DNA of 11,241 nucleotides, taken from assembly GCA_002331565.1 (NCBI GenBank), contig DCZC01000197.1, positions 1-11,241 on the forward strand. Reading direction: 5' to 3'. The stretch comes from Gemmatimonas sp. UBA2094. Lineage in GTDB: Bacteria > Gemmatimonadota > Gemmatimonadetes > Gemmatimonadales > Gemmatimonadaceae. The notes under the pieces are model-generated. The model was not told the origin of the DNA. It made no database searches and was given only the letters and a program-made list of their open reading frames with translations. The position numbers were made by a program, and so were the translations under genes. Each line of letters opens with the position of its first letter. Position 1 is the stretch's first letter. Shown here in pieces: positions 1 to 6,450 of the stretch.

Positions 1-395
1 CCCTTGGTGACGCCGAGCTGCTTGAGCATGTTCGCCGCGAGATTGACCTCGCGGTACAGGTCCCAGTACGTCCAGGTACGGCGGTCGCCCGGCTCGCCCT
101 CCCAGACGAGCGCGGCCTTGTTGCGGCGCGGGCCGTGGATGTGCCGGTCGATGCAGTTCACGCTCACGTTGAGCGTGCCGCCGGTAAACCATTTCGCGTG
201 CGGCGGCGTCCACTCGCACACCGTGTCCCACGGCTTCATCCAGTCCAGCGTGCCGGCTTCCTGCGCCCAGAAGGCTTGCGGCGACGCGGCCGCATCGTCG
301 TGCAGCCGGGAGTCGTGCACGAGCGCCTTGGCCTTGAACGCGGGCGGGGGCGGGAACGAACGGGTTTCCTGCAGCAGGACGTCGAAATCGCTCAT
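1..395 (-). CDS. acs: Acetyl-CoA synthetase, N-terminal part (runs off the window edge)
   Basis: This enzyme activates acetate with ATP and CoA to acetyl-CoA via an acetyl-adenylate in the cytoplasm. Only the first 131 residues are present; the gene continues beyond position 1. The visible protein has the Acs N-terminal region: an FWAQEA segment near residues 43-48, a WFTGGTLNVSVNCIDRH-type stretch around residues 70-86 (typical Acs: NVS.NC.DRHL), then NKAALVWEGEPGD and a T.TYWDLYREV segment leading to LGVTKG. The adenylation motifs and the acetylation-site lysine would lie outside the window. The ATG at 395 gives the family's usual N-terminal length; its ribosome binding site is weak. The gene diverges from ccmA. 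Acetoacetyl-CoA or propionyl-CoA synthetase are less likely alternatives, because the GEPGD and NC-IDRH segments fit Acs best. Confidence 0.9.
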   Translation of the reverse strand, partial: MSDFDVLLQETRSFPPPPAFKAKALVHDSRLHDDAAASPQAFWAQEAGTLDWMKPWDTVCEWTPPHAKWFTGGTLNVSVNCIDRHIHGPRRNKAALVWEGEPGDRRTWTYWDLYREVNLAANMLKQLGVTK

Positions 396-522
396 GGGCC
401 TGATGCCGGCGTGGCCGGCGGTGGAGAGAACAGCAGGACGAAACGGGGGGAGGCCGCGGCACCCGCCCGGCCCCGAATGGGAATCCGTCGCGGCTCGCGG
501 CCCGTTCCGCTAATGTAGAGCG
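396..522. promoter_or_regulatory. Divergent intergenic region between acs and ccmA
   Basis: This 127-bp gap separates two divergent genes and must hold promoters for both, unless an internal promoter drives one of them. Only a TANNNT hexamer near the ccmA start (511-516) stands out. The near-symmetric CTAATGTAG around it also reads as TACATT on the other strand. No convincing -35 element was found on either strand, and no clear operator was recognised. Confidence 0.4.
511..516 (+). promoter_or_regulatory. Candidate -10 element of ccmA (TAATGT)
   Basis: The hexamer TAATGT is followed by exactly six bases and then the ccmA ATG, so transcription would start at or next to the start codon. There is no good Shine-Dalgarno sequence and no TTGACA-like -35 box 16-18 bp upstream. 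The same arrangement precedes hemC and the FAD oxidoreductase, which is the main reason to take it seriously. Confidence 0.4.
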
Positions 523-1302
523 ATGCCGATCCCTCCCGAAACCGCCGCGACCATCGTTGCGACCGGCCCCGTGCTGCGTTCACCCGCCCCGGCCGTGGAA
601 GCCGAGGGGCTGGTGCGGGCGTTCGGGGGGAAGCGAGCGGTCGACGGCGTGTCGCTCATCTTGAGCAGCGGCAACTGCCTGGCCCTGTTCGGCCCCAACG
701 GCGCCGGCAAGACCACCCTGCTGCGGCTGCTGGGTGGGCTGCTCAAGCCCACCAAGGGCACGACTCGGCTGCACGGCGTGCCGCTGCCGGGACCGGCCGA
801 AACGCGCCGGCTGGTGGGGCTCATCAGCCACCACTCCATGCTCTATCCCGCGCTCACCGTGCGCGAGAACGTCCGCTTCGCGGCGGAGTGCCAGGGCGTG
901 ATGGACGCCGACGCGGCCACCAGCGACGTGCTCCGCCGGCTCCGGGTGCTCGACCGCGAACACCAGCCGGTGCGCTTCCTCAGTCGCGGGCTGCAGCAGC
1001 GCGTGAGCATCGCCCGGGCACTGGTGCATGGGCCGCAGCTGGTGCTGCTCGACGAGCCCTACACAGGGCTCGACGAAGTGGGCGCCCTCGCCTTCACTGA
1101 CGCATTGCGCGAGCTCAAGGCCGGTGGTGCCACGCTGGTTCTCGTGACGCACAACCTCGTGGAAGGGATCGCCCTCGCCACCCGCGCCGTGATCATGCGC
1201 GGCGGGCGGTTCGTGCACGACGAACAGACGCCCGACAGGGGCTTCGACCTGCCGGCGTTTCAGGCCCGCTACCGCGCGCTGGTGCACGAGGGGTTGGCGT
1301 GA
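523..1302 (+). CDS. ccmA: Cytochrome c biogenesis ATP-binding protein CcmA
   Basis: This is the cytoplasmic ATPase of the CcmABCD complex. ATP hydrolysis by CcmA is used to release haem-loaded CcmE from CcmC in System I cytochrome c maturation. The 259 residues form one ABC nucleotide-binding domain: Walker A GPNGAGKTT at 57-65, signature LSRGLQQR at 153-160, Walker B LVLLDEP at 173-179 and the H-loop histidine H210. About 25 residues precede the domain, longer than in compact CcmA proteins such as that of E. coli. The usual Q-loop glutamine position reads SHHSMLYPALT (residues 102-112), with histidine where most ABC ATPases have glutamine. The gene starts the ccm operon and overlaps ccmB by 4 bp (GTGA). 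Alone it could be any ABC ATPase; the adjacent ccmB and ccmC fix the assignment. Confidence 0.9.
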   Translation: MPIPPETAATIVATGPVLRSPAPAVEAEGLVRAFGGKRAVDGVSLILSSGNCLALFGPNGAGKTTLLRLLGGLLKPTKGTTRLHGVPLPGPAETRRLVGLISHHSMLYPALTVRENVRFAAECQGVMDADAATSDVLRRLRVLDREHQPVRFLSRGLQQRVSIARALVHGPQLVLLDEPYTGLDEVGALAFTDALRELKAGGATLVLVTHNLVEGIALATRAVIMRGGRFVHDEQTPDRGFDLPAFQARYRALVHEGLA

Positions 1303-2012
1303 GCGCGGCCACCTCGAAACCGGCATCGCTCGCGCCCGCGTTCCTCGCCGACGCCCTGCGCATCGCCCGCAAGGATCTCCTCATCGAGTTCCGCACCCGC
1401 AGCGCCTTCATGGCCGCCACGGTGTTCGCGGTACTGAGTGTGGTGATTTTCCGGTTCACCTGGGACCCCACCGCCATTCCGGCCTTCGATCTGGCGCCGG
1501 GCGTGTTGTGGGTGATCTTCACCTTCTCGGGGCTGCTGGGACTCAACCGCAGCTTCGGGTTGGAACTGTCGGACCGCGCCTACGACGGGCTGCTGGCCAG
1601 TCAGGTGAGCCGCGAAAGCCTCTTCGTGGGAAAGGTGCTGGCCAACCTGGCGTTCGTGAGCGGGGTACAGGCGCTGGCGCTTCCGGCGGTGGCGCTGTTC
1701 TTCGATCTTCATGTGGGGAGTGCATGGGGCGTGCTCATCGGCATCGTGCTCTGTGCGTCGCTGGGGCTTGCCGCGGTGGGCACGCTGTTCGCCGCCATCG
1801 CGAGCAACACGCGACTGGCCGAGCTGCTGCTCCCCATGATGACGTTGCCGTTCTTCGTGCCGCTGGTGATTCCGGCGGCGCAGACCTCGGCGGTGATTCT
1901 CCGCGGCCAGCCGCTGGACGACGCCCTGCCGTGGTTCAAGCTGTTGCTCGCGTTCGACCTGGTCTTCGTGACGGCGTGCATCGTCGTCTTTCCGTACACG
2001 ATCGAGGAGTAG
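1299..2012 (+). CDS. ccmB: Haem exporter membrane protein CcmB
   Basis: This is an integral membrane subunit of the CcmABCD complex, partnering the CcmA ATPase. The 237 residues start with a cytoplasmic stretch holding RKDLLIEFRTRSAF (24-37), the typical CcmB opening. About six hydrophobic segments follow, near 36-53, 66-84, 112-135, 143-168, 175-200 and 212-232. The loop after the second, with GLNRSFGLELSD.AYDGLL and then GKVL.NL (81-116), is also typical of CcmB. The start is GTG at 1299, whose last bases form the ccmA stop, implying translational coupling. The length is slightly above the usual 220 or so because of the N-terminal extension. Confidence 0.92.
   Translation: MSAATSKPASLAPAFLADALRIARKDLLIEFRTRSAFMAATVFAVLSVVIFRFTWDPTAIPAFDLAPGVLWVIFTFSGLLGLNRSFGLELSDRAYDGLLASQVSRESLFVGKVLANLAFVSGVQALALPAVALFFDLHVGSAWGVLIGIVLCASLGLAAVGTLFAAIASNTRLAELLLPMMTLPFFVPLVIPAAQTSAVILRGQPLDDALPWFKLLLAFDLVFVTACIVVFPYTIEE
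2004..2009 (+). promoter_or_regulatory. Ribosome binding site of ccmC (GAGGAG)
   Basis: GAGGAG lies eight bases before the ATG at 2018, inside the last codons of ccmB. It favours ATG 2018 over the in-frame GTG at 2012, which would sit only two bases after the motif. Confidence 0.6.
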
Positions 2013-2017
2013 TGCAC

Positions 2018-2731
2018 ATGGCGATTTCGGCCGCCACTCTCGCGCCGGGCACACTGCCCGAAGCCAAGCCGGTCGACGGCTTCCTCGCGATTTCACTCGT
2101 CGCGGTGCTGGCCGTGTGCGTGCGGGCGATCTGGTTCACGCCGGTCGACGCGATGCTCGGCGCTGCGCAGAAGATCTTCTACGTGCACGTGCCATCGGCC
2201 ATCGCCGGCCTGTACGTGGCGTGTGGGCTGCTCGCGATCAGCAGCATCCTGTATCTGTGGCTCAAGGACGACCGGCTCGACCGGCTCGCCGAGGCGAGCG
2301 CGGAAGTGGGACTGCTGTTCATGGGCATCGTGCTCGTCACGGGGCCCATCTGGGCGCGCACCAGCTGGGGTACCTGGTGGGTCTGGGAAGCCCGCATCAC
2401 CAGCACGTTGTTCCTCTGGTTGCTGGTGCTGGGCTATCTCGTACTGCGCGGTGCGGTAGAGAGCTCGGAGAATCGGGCGCGCCTCTCGGCGGTCATGGGT
2501 TCGCTGGCTGCGCTGCTGGTGCCGTTCATCCATCTCACGGTGCGGCTCTTCCGTGGCATGCACCCCGGCCCCGTGGTGCTGAAGCCCGAGAAGCCGTCGC
2601 TCCCGCCCGAGATGCTCGCCACGTTCCTCATGGCGATCGCCGCGTTCATGATGCTGTTCTTCGCGCTGCTGCGGGTGCGCATGCGTTGGGCTGCACTGCG
2701 TGATGCGCGCGCGGCGATGGAGGCGGCATGA
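2018..2731 (+). CDS. ccmC: Cytochrome c biogenesis protein CcmC (haem-handling, WWD domain)
   Basis: CcmC binds haem at the periplasmic face of the inner membrane and delivers it to CcmE. The 237-residue protein has six hydrophobic segments (about 22-40, 53-77, 93-112, 127-144, 155-177, 199-220). The tryptophan-rich WGTWWVWEARITS lies at 117-129; E. coli CcmC has WGTWWVWDARLTS, so here the aspartate is a glutamate. Two histidines align with the known haem ligands: H57 in YVHVPSA and H182 in GMHPG. H172 in PFIH matches the extra histidine upstream of the second ligand in E. coli. The gene starts five bases after ccmB and overlaps ccmD by 4 bp (ATGA). CcsA/HemX relatives share the fold, but the histidine spacing and the ccmAB context point to CcmC. 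Confidence 0.95.
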   Translation: MAISAATLAPGTLPEAKPVDGFLAISLVAVLAVCVRAIWFTPVDAMLGAAQKIFYVHVPSAIAGLYVACGLLAISSILYLWLKDDRLDRLAEASAEVGLLFMGIVLVTGPIWARTSWGTWWVWEARITSTLFLWLLVLGYLVLRGAVESSENRARLSAVMGSLAALLVPFIHLTVRLFRGMHPGPVVLKPEKPSLPPEMLATFLMAIAAFMMLFFALLRVRMRWAALRDARAAMEAA

Positions 2732-2910
2732 GCATGCCCGTGCTGACGCTGCTCGGTGCGGCGCAGGACAGTGTGGCCTACGTCGCGCAGCGCAGCGGCC
2801 CGCCGGCCACCGAGCCCTACATGTGGGCGGGATACGCCATCACCATCGGCGTGCTGTTCGGCTACATCGCGCTCATGGCCAGCCGCATTTCCAAGTCGAA
2901 AAACGGCTGA
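2728..2910 (+). CDS. ccmD: Small membrane protein CcmD
   Basis: CcmD is a short single-span protein that stabilises the CcmABC-CcmE interaction and helps release holo-CcmE. The 60-residue product has one hydrophobic helix at about 32-51, preceded by EPYMW and followed by a basic tail (SRISKSK), the usual CcmD layout of an aromatic-rich start, a membrane span and positive cytoplasmic residues. Sequence similarity in this family is weak, so the call rests on size, topology and position directly after ccmC, with which it overlaps by 4 bp. A second ATG at 2734 would shorten it by two residues. Confidence 0.75.
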   Translation: MSMPVLTLLGAAQDSVAYVAQRSGPPATEPYMWAGYAITIGVLFGYIALMASRISKSKNG

Positions 2911-2919
2911 GGGGGCAGC

Positions 2920-3729
2920 GTGCAGGGAGCGGGAAGCCGGGGGAAGGTGCCACTCGCGGAACTGCTGCGCGGGGTGCGTATCGCCGTCACGCGCGCCGGT
3001 GAACGTGGCGGCCCGTTGGCCGAAGCGCTGCGCCGTGTGGGCGCCACGGTGCACGAGATTCCGCTCACGCGCATCGAAACGCTCGACTTGGCACCGCTGC
3101 GCACCGCGGTAGGGCGGCTCGCCGACTACGATTGGATTTTGCTCACCAGCGTCAATGCGGTGGAGCATCTCGCGCGCGTGGTGAAGGAACGTGGCGCCGA
3201 AGCGGCGATGGCCACACGCCGGCTCGCCGTGGTGGGCACCGCCACCGCGCAGGCCTGTGAAGCGCACGAGTGGCGTACGCCCACCGTGCAGCCGGAGAAG
3301 ATGCAGGCCGAGGGGATGCTCGACCTCATGGCCGAACGTTCGGACATCGACCGGTCGCGCATGCTGTACCCTGCCGCCGCCGGTGCGCGAGATGTGCTCC
3401 CCGAGGGCCTTCGCGCCCTCGGCGCGACGGTGGACGTGATCCCCTGCTATCAGAGCGCTGCCGATCCCGACGGGCAGGCGCGCATTCGTGCGCTCGCCGC
3501 CGCCGGTGAAATCGACCTCGTGACCGTCGCGGCCCCGAGCGCCGTGGACTCGCTGCTCGATGCGCTGCCCCCGGAGCACGCCAGTCGGTTGCCCGTGGCC
3601 GCGATCGGCCCAGTCACCGCGCGGGCTGCGCGGGTGGCGGGCTTTCCGGTGAAGGTGGAAAGCACGGCGGCCACGATGGAAGGCTGGGTGAAGGCGATCG
3701 TGGGGGCGTGCCGGGGCGGCTCGCACTGA
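2920..3729 (+). CDS. hemD: Uroporphyrinogen-III synthase HemD
   Basis: HemD cyclises hydroxymethylbilane with inversion of ring D to uroporphyrinogen III, the branch point to haem, sirohaem, cobalamin and chlorophylls. The 269-residue protein shows the two-lobed HemD pattern: an opening VRIAVTRAGERGGPLAEAL (19-37), DWILLTSVNAVEHL (71-84), VVGTATA (104-110), the linker with QPEKMQAEG (124-132), LYPAAAGARDVLPEGL (149-164), VTVAAPSAVDSL (201-212) and AAIGPVTARAARVAGFPV (227-244). The chosen GTG at 2920 follows a G-rich stretch at 2909-2915 usable as a ribosome binding site; GTG at 2947 would also keep all conserved sequence. It follows ccmD by 9 bp and so may be co-transcribed with ccmABCD. Its stop codon lies in the left arm of a repeat element. 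Confidence 0.9.
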   Translation: MQGAGSRGKVPLAELLRGVRIAVTRAGERGGPLAEALRRVGATVHEIPLTRIETLDLAPLRTAVGRLADYDWILLTSVNAVEHLARVVKERGAEAAMATRRLAVVGTATAQACEAHEWRTPTVQPEKMQAEGMLDLMAERSDIDRSRMLYPAAAGARDVLPEGLRALGATVDVIPCYQSAADPDGQARIRALAAAGEIDLVTVAAPSAVDSLLDALPPEHASRLPVAAIGPVTARAARVAGFPVKVESTAATMEGWVKAIVGACRGGSH

Positions 3730-3817
3730 GAGCTGACGACGGAGAGCTGAAAGCTCCCCCCGCGGATCTCGTAATGCCTGAGGGGAGCTTTCAGCTTTCG
3801 GTCTTCCGCTCTCGGTT
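3724..3817. repeat. Inverted repeat of heptamer units between hemD and hemC (hairpin)
   Basis: Two arms (3724-3759 and 3782-3817) are inverted copies with six mismatches over 36 bases. The inner 14 bases, 3746-3759 and 3782-3795, are perfectly complementary around a 22-base loop; allowing one G-T pair, the stem extends to 3742-3799. Each arm consists of four 7-base units (CTGAGAG, CTGACGA, CGGAGAG, CTGAAAG on the left; CCGAGAG, CGGAAGA, CCGAAAG, CTGAAAG on the right, read on the minus strand) followed by CTCCCC. In all eight units positions 1, 3 and 4 are C, G and A. The hemD stop codon is inside the left arm. The hairpin could end or attenuate transcription, but no clean T-run follows it. 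Confidence 0.75.
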
Positions 3818-3853
3818 TGTCGCCGTCCCCGTGCCTCCCCTTCTCCAAAGCTC

Positions 3854-3859
3854 TATGTT
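3854..3859 (+). promoter_or_regulatory. Candidate -10 element of hemC (TATGTT)
   Basis: TATGTT sits exactly six bases before the hemC ATG, the same spacing as at ccmA. There is no proper Shine-Dalgarno sequence and no recognisable -35 box. Together with the hairpin upstream this suggests that hemC starts its own, possibly leaderless, transcript. Confidence 0.4.
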
Positions 3860-3865
3860 ATTGGA

Positions 3866-4834
3866 ATGACCGCTCCCCTCCGTATAGGCACCCGCAGTTC
3901 CGAACTCGCGCTCTTTCAGGCCCGCCTCGTGGCGTCGCTGCTGAAGGACATCGGCGTCGATTCGGAGCTCGTGACATACACCACCATCGGTGATCGCATT
4001 CTCGACAAGCCGCTGTCGGCGATCGGCGAGAAGGGGCTCTTCACCGCCGAACTCGAGGCCGACCTGCTGGCGGGGCGCACTGACTGCGCGGTGCACTCGC
4101 TCAAGGACCTGCCCACCGCTGATCCGGCGGGGCTGTTCGTGGTGGCCATGCTCGAGCGCGAAGATCCGCGCGATGCCTTCGTTACCCGTCCGGGTATCAC
4201 GGCGACGAGCATTACCGAACTGCCTGAGGGCGCGAAGGTGGGTACGAGCTCGCTGCGCCGCCGCGCGCAGCTGCGCGCACTGCGCCCCGATCTCGAGGTG
4301 TGCGAGCTGCGCGGCAACGTGGGCACGCGTCTCCGCAAAATCGATGAAGGGCAGGTGGATGCGGCGCTGCTCGCCGCTGCCGGTCTGCGTCGACTCGGTC
4401 TGGGCCATCGCATCGTGTCGCTGCTCGACGCGCCCGAGTGGCTCGGTGCGCCGGGCCAGGGGGCCATTGCGGTGCAGGCGCGTGAGCACGACGAGCAGAT
4501 GCTCTCCATTCTGCGTCAGCTCGATCACGCCCCCACGCGGCTCGCCGTGAGCGCCGAGCGCGCGCTGCTCGCGAGTCTCGAAGGCGGGTGCCAGGTGCCC
4601 ATCGGCGCGGCCACGCTCGACGAACCCGAATACGGCCTCATGCTGCACGGCATCGTCGCCAGCATCGACGGGGCCACCGTGGTGCGTGGTGGATTGCCCA
4701 TCGACGTGCAGGATCCCGCCGCCAGCGGCCGCGAACTCGCGCGTCAGCTGCACGCGGCGGGCGGGGCCGGCATCCTCGCCGAGTTGCGTGAGGCGCTGGC
4801 GCACAAAAACTCCTCCACCGAGAGTGCGACGTGA
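3866..4834 (+). CDS. hemC: Porphobilinogen deaminase (hydroxymethylbilane synthase) HemC
   Basis: HemC joins four porphobilinogen molecules into linear hydroxymethylbilane, the substrate of HemD. The 322-residue protein is of typical length and begins directly with the conserved [14 protein letters not shown] (6-19). The substrate-binding arginines lie in [12 protein letters not shown] (125-136), and the catalytic aspartate is D81 in [20 protein letters not shown] (147-159) and [11 protein letters not shown] (194-204) follow. The cysteine that carries the dipyrromethane cofactor is C242 in [11 protein letters not shown]. All key residues are present. The start follows 136 bp of non-coding DNA with the hairpin element; the stop overlaps the hemB GTG by 4 bp, so the two are translationally coupled. 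Confidence 0.97.
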   Translation: MTAPLRIGTRSSELALFQARLVASLLKDIGVDSELVTYTTIGDRILDKPLSAIGEKGLFTAELEADLLAGRTDCAVHSLKDLPTADPAGLFVVAMLEREDPRDAFVTRPGITATSITELPEGAKVGTSSLRRRAQLRALRPDLEVCELRGNVGTRLRKIDEGQVDAALLAAAGLRRLGLGHRIVSLLDAPEWLGAPGQGAIAVQAREHDEQMLSILRQLDHAPTRLAVSAERALLASLEGGCQVPIGAATLDEPEYGLMLHGIVASIDGATVVRGGLPIDVQDPAASGRELARQLHAAGGAGILAELREALAHKNSSTESAT

Positions 4835-5877
4835 GTGACGGTATGACCGAAGGCACGTTCACCACCGAAGCGTTCGACCCGGGCGACTTCGGCATGGCAC
4901 GGCCGCATCCGGTGCGCCCGCGCCGCTTGCGTCGTACCGAAGCGCTGCGCCGTGCGGTGCGCGAGACGCGTCTCGACCCGGCCCAGTTCATCTGGCCGCT
5001 CTTCGTGCGGTCGGGGCAGGGGTTTCGTCAGCCCATCGGCAGCATGCCGGGCGTGTACCAGACGAGTGTCGACGAGCTGCTGAAGGACGCGCAAAAGGCG
5101 GTGGACGCGCGCATCGGCGGCATCCTGCTCTTCGGTATCCCCGACACCAAGGACGCCATCGGCAGCTCGGCGTGGGATCCGCATGGTCCGGTGGTGGAAG
5201 CGATACGCGCGGTGAAGCAGGCCTTCCCGCAGCTGCTCGTCATCACCGACGTGTGCATGTGCGAGTACACCGATCACGGCCACTGCGGTGTGCTCACCAG
5301 CGACGGCGACGTGGACAATGACGCCACGCTGCTGCTGCTGGCCAAGGAAGCCATCGCCCACGCCGAGGCGGGCGCCGACATGGTGGCACCCAGCGACATG
5401 ATGGACCATCGCATCGGGCATCTGCGCGCGGCGCTCGACGACGAGGGGTACTCGCACGTGCCCATCATGAGCTACGCCGCCAAGTATGCCTCGGCGTTCT
5501 ACGGTCCGTTCCGCGAGGCGGCGGAGAGCACGCCCACCTTCGGCGACCGCCGCAGCTACCAGATGGATCCTTCGAACGCCCGTGAAGCGTTACGTGAAGT
5601 ACGGCTGGATGTGGAGGAAGGGGCGGACATCCTGATGGTGAAGCCCGCCGGTGCCTACCTCGACATCATCGCCGCCGTGAAGCGTGACACCGGGCTCCCG
5701 CTCTGCGCCTATCAGGTGAGTGGGGAGTACTCGATGATCAGGGCGGCGGCCGAACGCGGATGGATCGATGGCGAGCGCGCGATGATGGAATCGCTCGTGG
5801 CCATCGCGCGTGCCGGGGCAGATCTCATCATCACCTACTTCGCGCTCGACGCGGCCGCCGTTCTGGCGCGCCGCTGA
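4831..5877 (+). CDS. hemB: Delta-aminolevulinic acid dehydratase (porphobilinogen synthase) HemB
   Basis: HemB condenses two 5-aminolevulinate molecules to porphobilinogen, the substrate of HemC. The 348 residues include the two active-site lysines K218 ([15 protein letters not shown]) and K271 ([10 protein letters not shown]). The metal site [14 protein letters not shown] (140-153) keeps the three cysteines C142, C144 and C152, marking the zinc-dependent class rather than the Asp-rich magnesium class. The N-terminal arm with [18 protein letters not shown] is typical. The start is GTG at 4831 overlapping the hemC stop; ATG at 4843 is an alternative with only four residues lost. ppa follows after 30 bp. 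Confidence 0.97.
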   Translation: MSDGMTEGTFTTEAFDPGDFGMARPHPVRPRRLRRTEALRRAVRETRLDPAQFIWPLFVRSGQGFRQPIGSMPGVYQTSVDELLKDAQKAVDARIGGILLFGIPDTKDAIGSSAWDPHGPVVEAIRAVKQAFPQLLVITDVCMCEYTDHGHCGVLTSDGDVDNDATLLLLAKEAIAHAEAGADMVAPSDMMDHRIGHLRAALDDEGYSHVPIMSYAAKYASAFYGPFREAAESTPTFGDRRSYQMDPSNAREALREVRLDVEEGADILMVKPAGAYLDIIAAVKRDTGLPLCAYQVSGEYSMIRAAAERGWIDGERAMMESLVAIARAGADLIITYFALDAAAVLARR

Positions 5878-5907
5878 CGGCTGGCAAGACACATTCCGAG
5901 TACCCCC

Positions 5908-6447
5908 ATGCTGCACAATCCATGGCATGACATCGCACCGGGCCCCAATCCGCCCGAGCAGGTCACGGCCATTGTCGAAATCCCGTCGGGCTCCCGCAAC
6001 AAGTACGAGTTGGACAAGGACACCGGGCATTTCAAGCTCGATCGCGTGCTGTACTCGGCCGTGCACTATCCGGGCGACTACGGGTTCATTCCGCGCACGC
6101 TGCACGAAGACGGCGACCCGCTCGACGTGCTGGTGAAGATCAACGAGCCCACCTTTCCGGGGTGTCAGATTTCGGCGCGTCCGATCGGCGTGCTGATGAT
6201 GCTCGACAAGGGCGAACCCGACGACAAGATCCTCGCCGTGCCGGCCGACGATCCGTATTACCAGGACGTGTTCGATATTGCTGATCTCTCCCCGCACTAC
6301 CTCAAGGAAGTCGAGCACTTCTTCCAGATCTACAAGGATCTCGAGGGGAAGCGCATGGAGATCATGGGGTGGAAAAAGAGCGAGGCGGCGATGGAGATCG
6401 TGAAGGAGTCGATCGTGCGCTATGCGGAGAAGTACGCGGCGCGATGA
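5908..6447 (+). CDS. ppa: Inorganic pyrophosphatase, family I
   Basis: This soluble enzyme hydrolyses pyrophosphate to two phosphates and pulls biosynthetic reactions forward. At 179 residues it has the usual bacterial family I length. The signature HEDGDPLDVLV holds the metal-binding aspartates D68, D70 and D73. D105 and D106 in KGEPDDKILAV, E24 in VEIPSGSRNKYE and the basic residues R30 and K32 complete the active site. The C-terminal half has the expected HFF..YKDLEGK segment followed by a helix. The ATG at 5908 has no clear ribosome binding site. Only 30 bp separate it from hemB, so it is probably on the hemC-hemB transcript. Pyrophosphate released by acetyl-CoA synthetase is one possible load, but that link is a guess. 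Confidence 0.97.
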   Translation: MLHNPWHDIAPGPNPPEQVTAIVEIPSGSRNKYELDKDTGHFKLDRVLYSAVHYPGDYGFIPRTLHEDGDPLDVLVKINEPTFPGCQISARPIGVLMMLDKGEPDDKILAVPADDPYYQDVFDIADLSPHYLKEVEHFFQIYKDLEGKRMEIMGWKKSEAAMEIVKESIVRYAEKYAAR

Positions 6448-6450
6448 GCG

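Noticed and set aside
2434..3726. Open frame of 430 codons on the minus strand opposite ccmC, ccmD and hemD
   Set aside because: It has a shadow-type composition, and the opposite strand carries three recognised genes.
3782..3830. Classical rho-independent terminator after hemD
   Set aside because: The stem is strong, but the bases after it are mixed (CTTTCGGTCTTCCG) without a T-run, so a standard terminator call is not justified.
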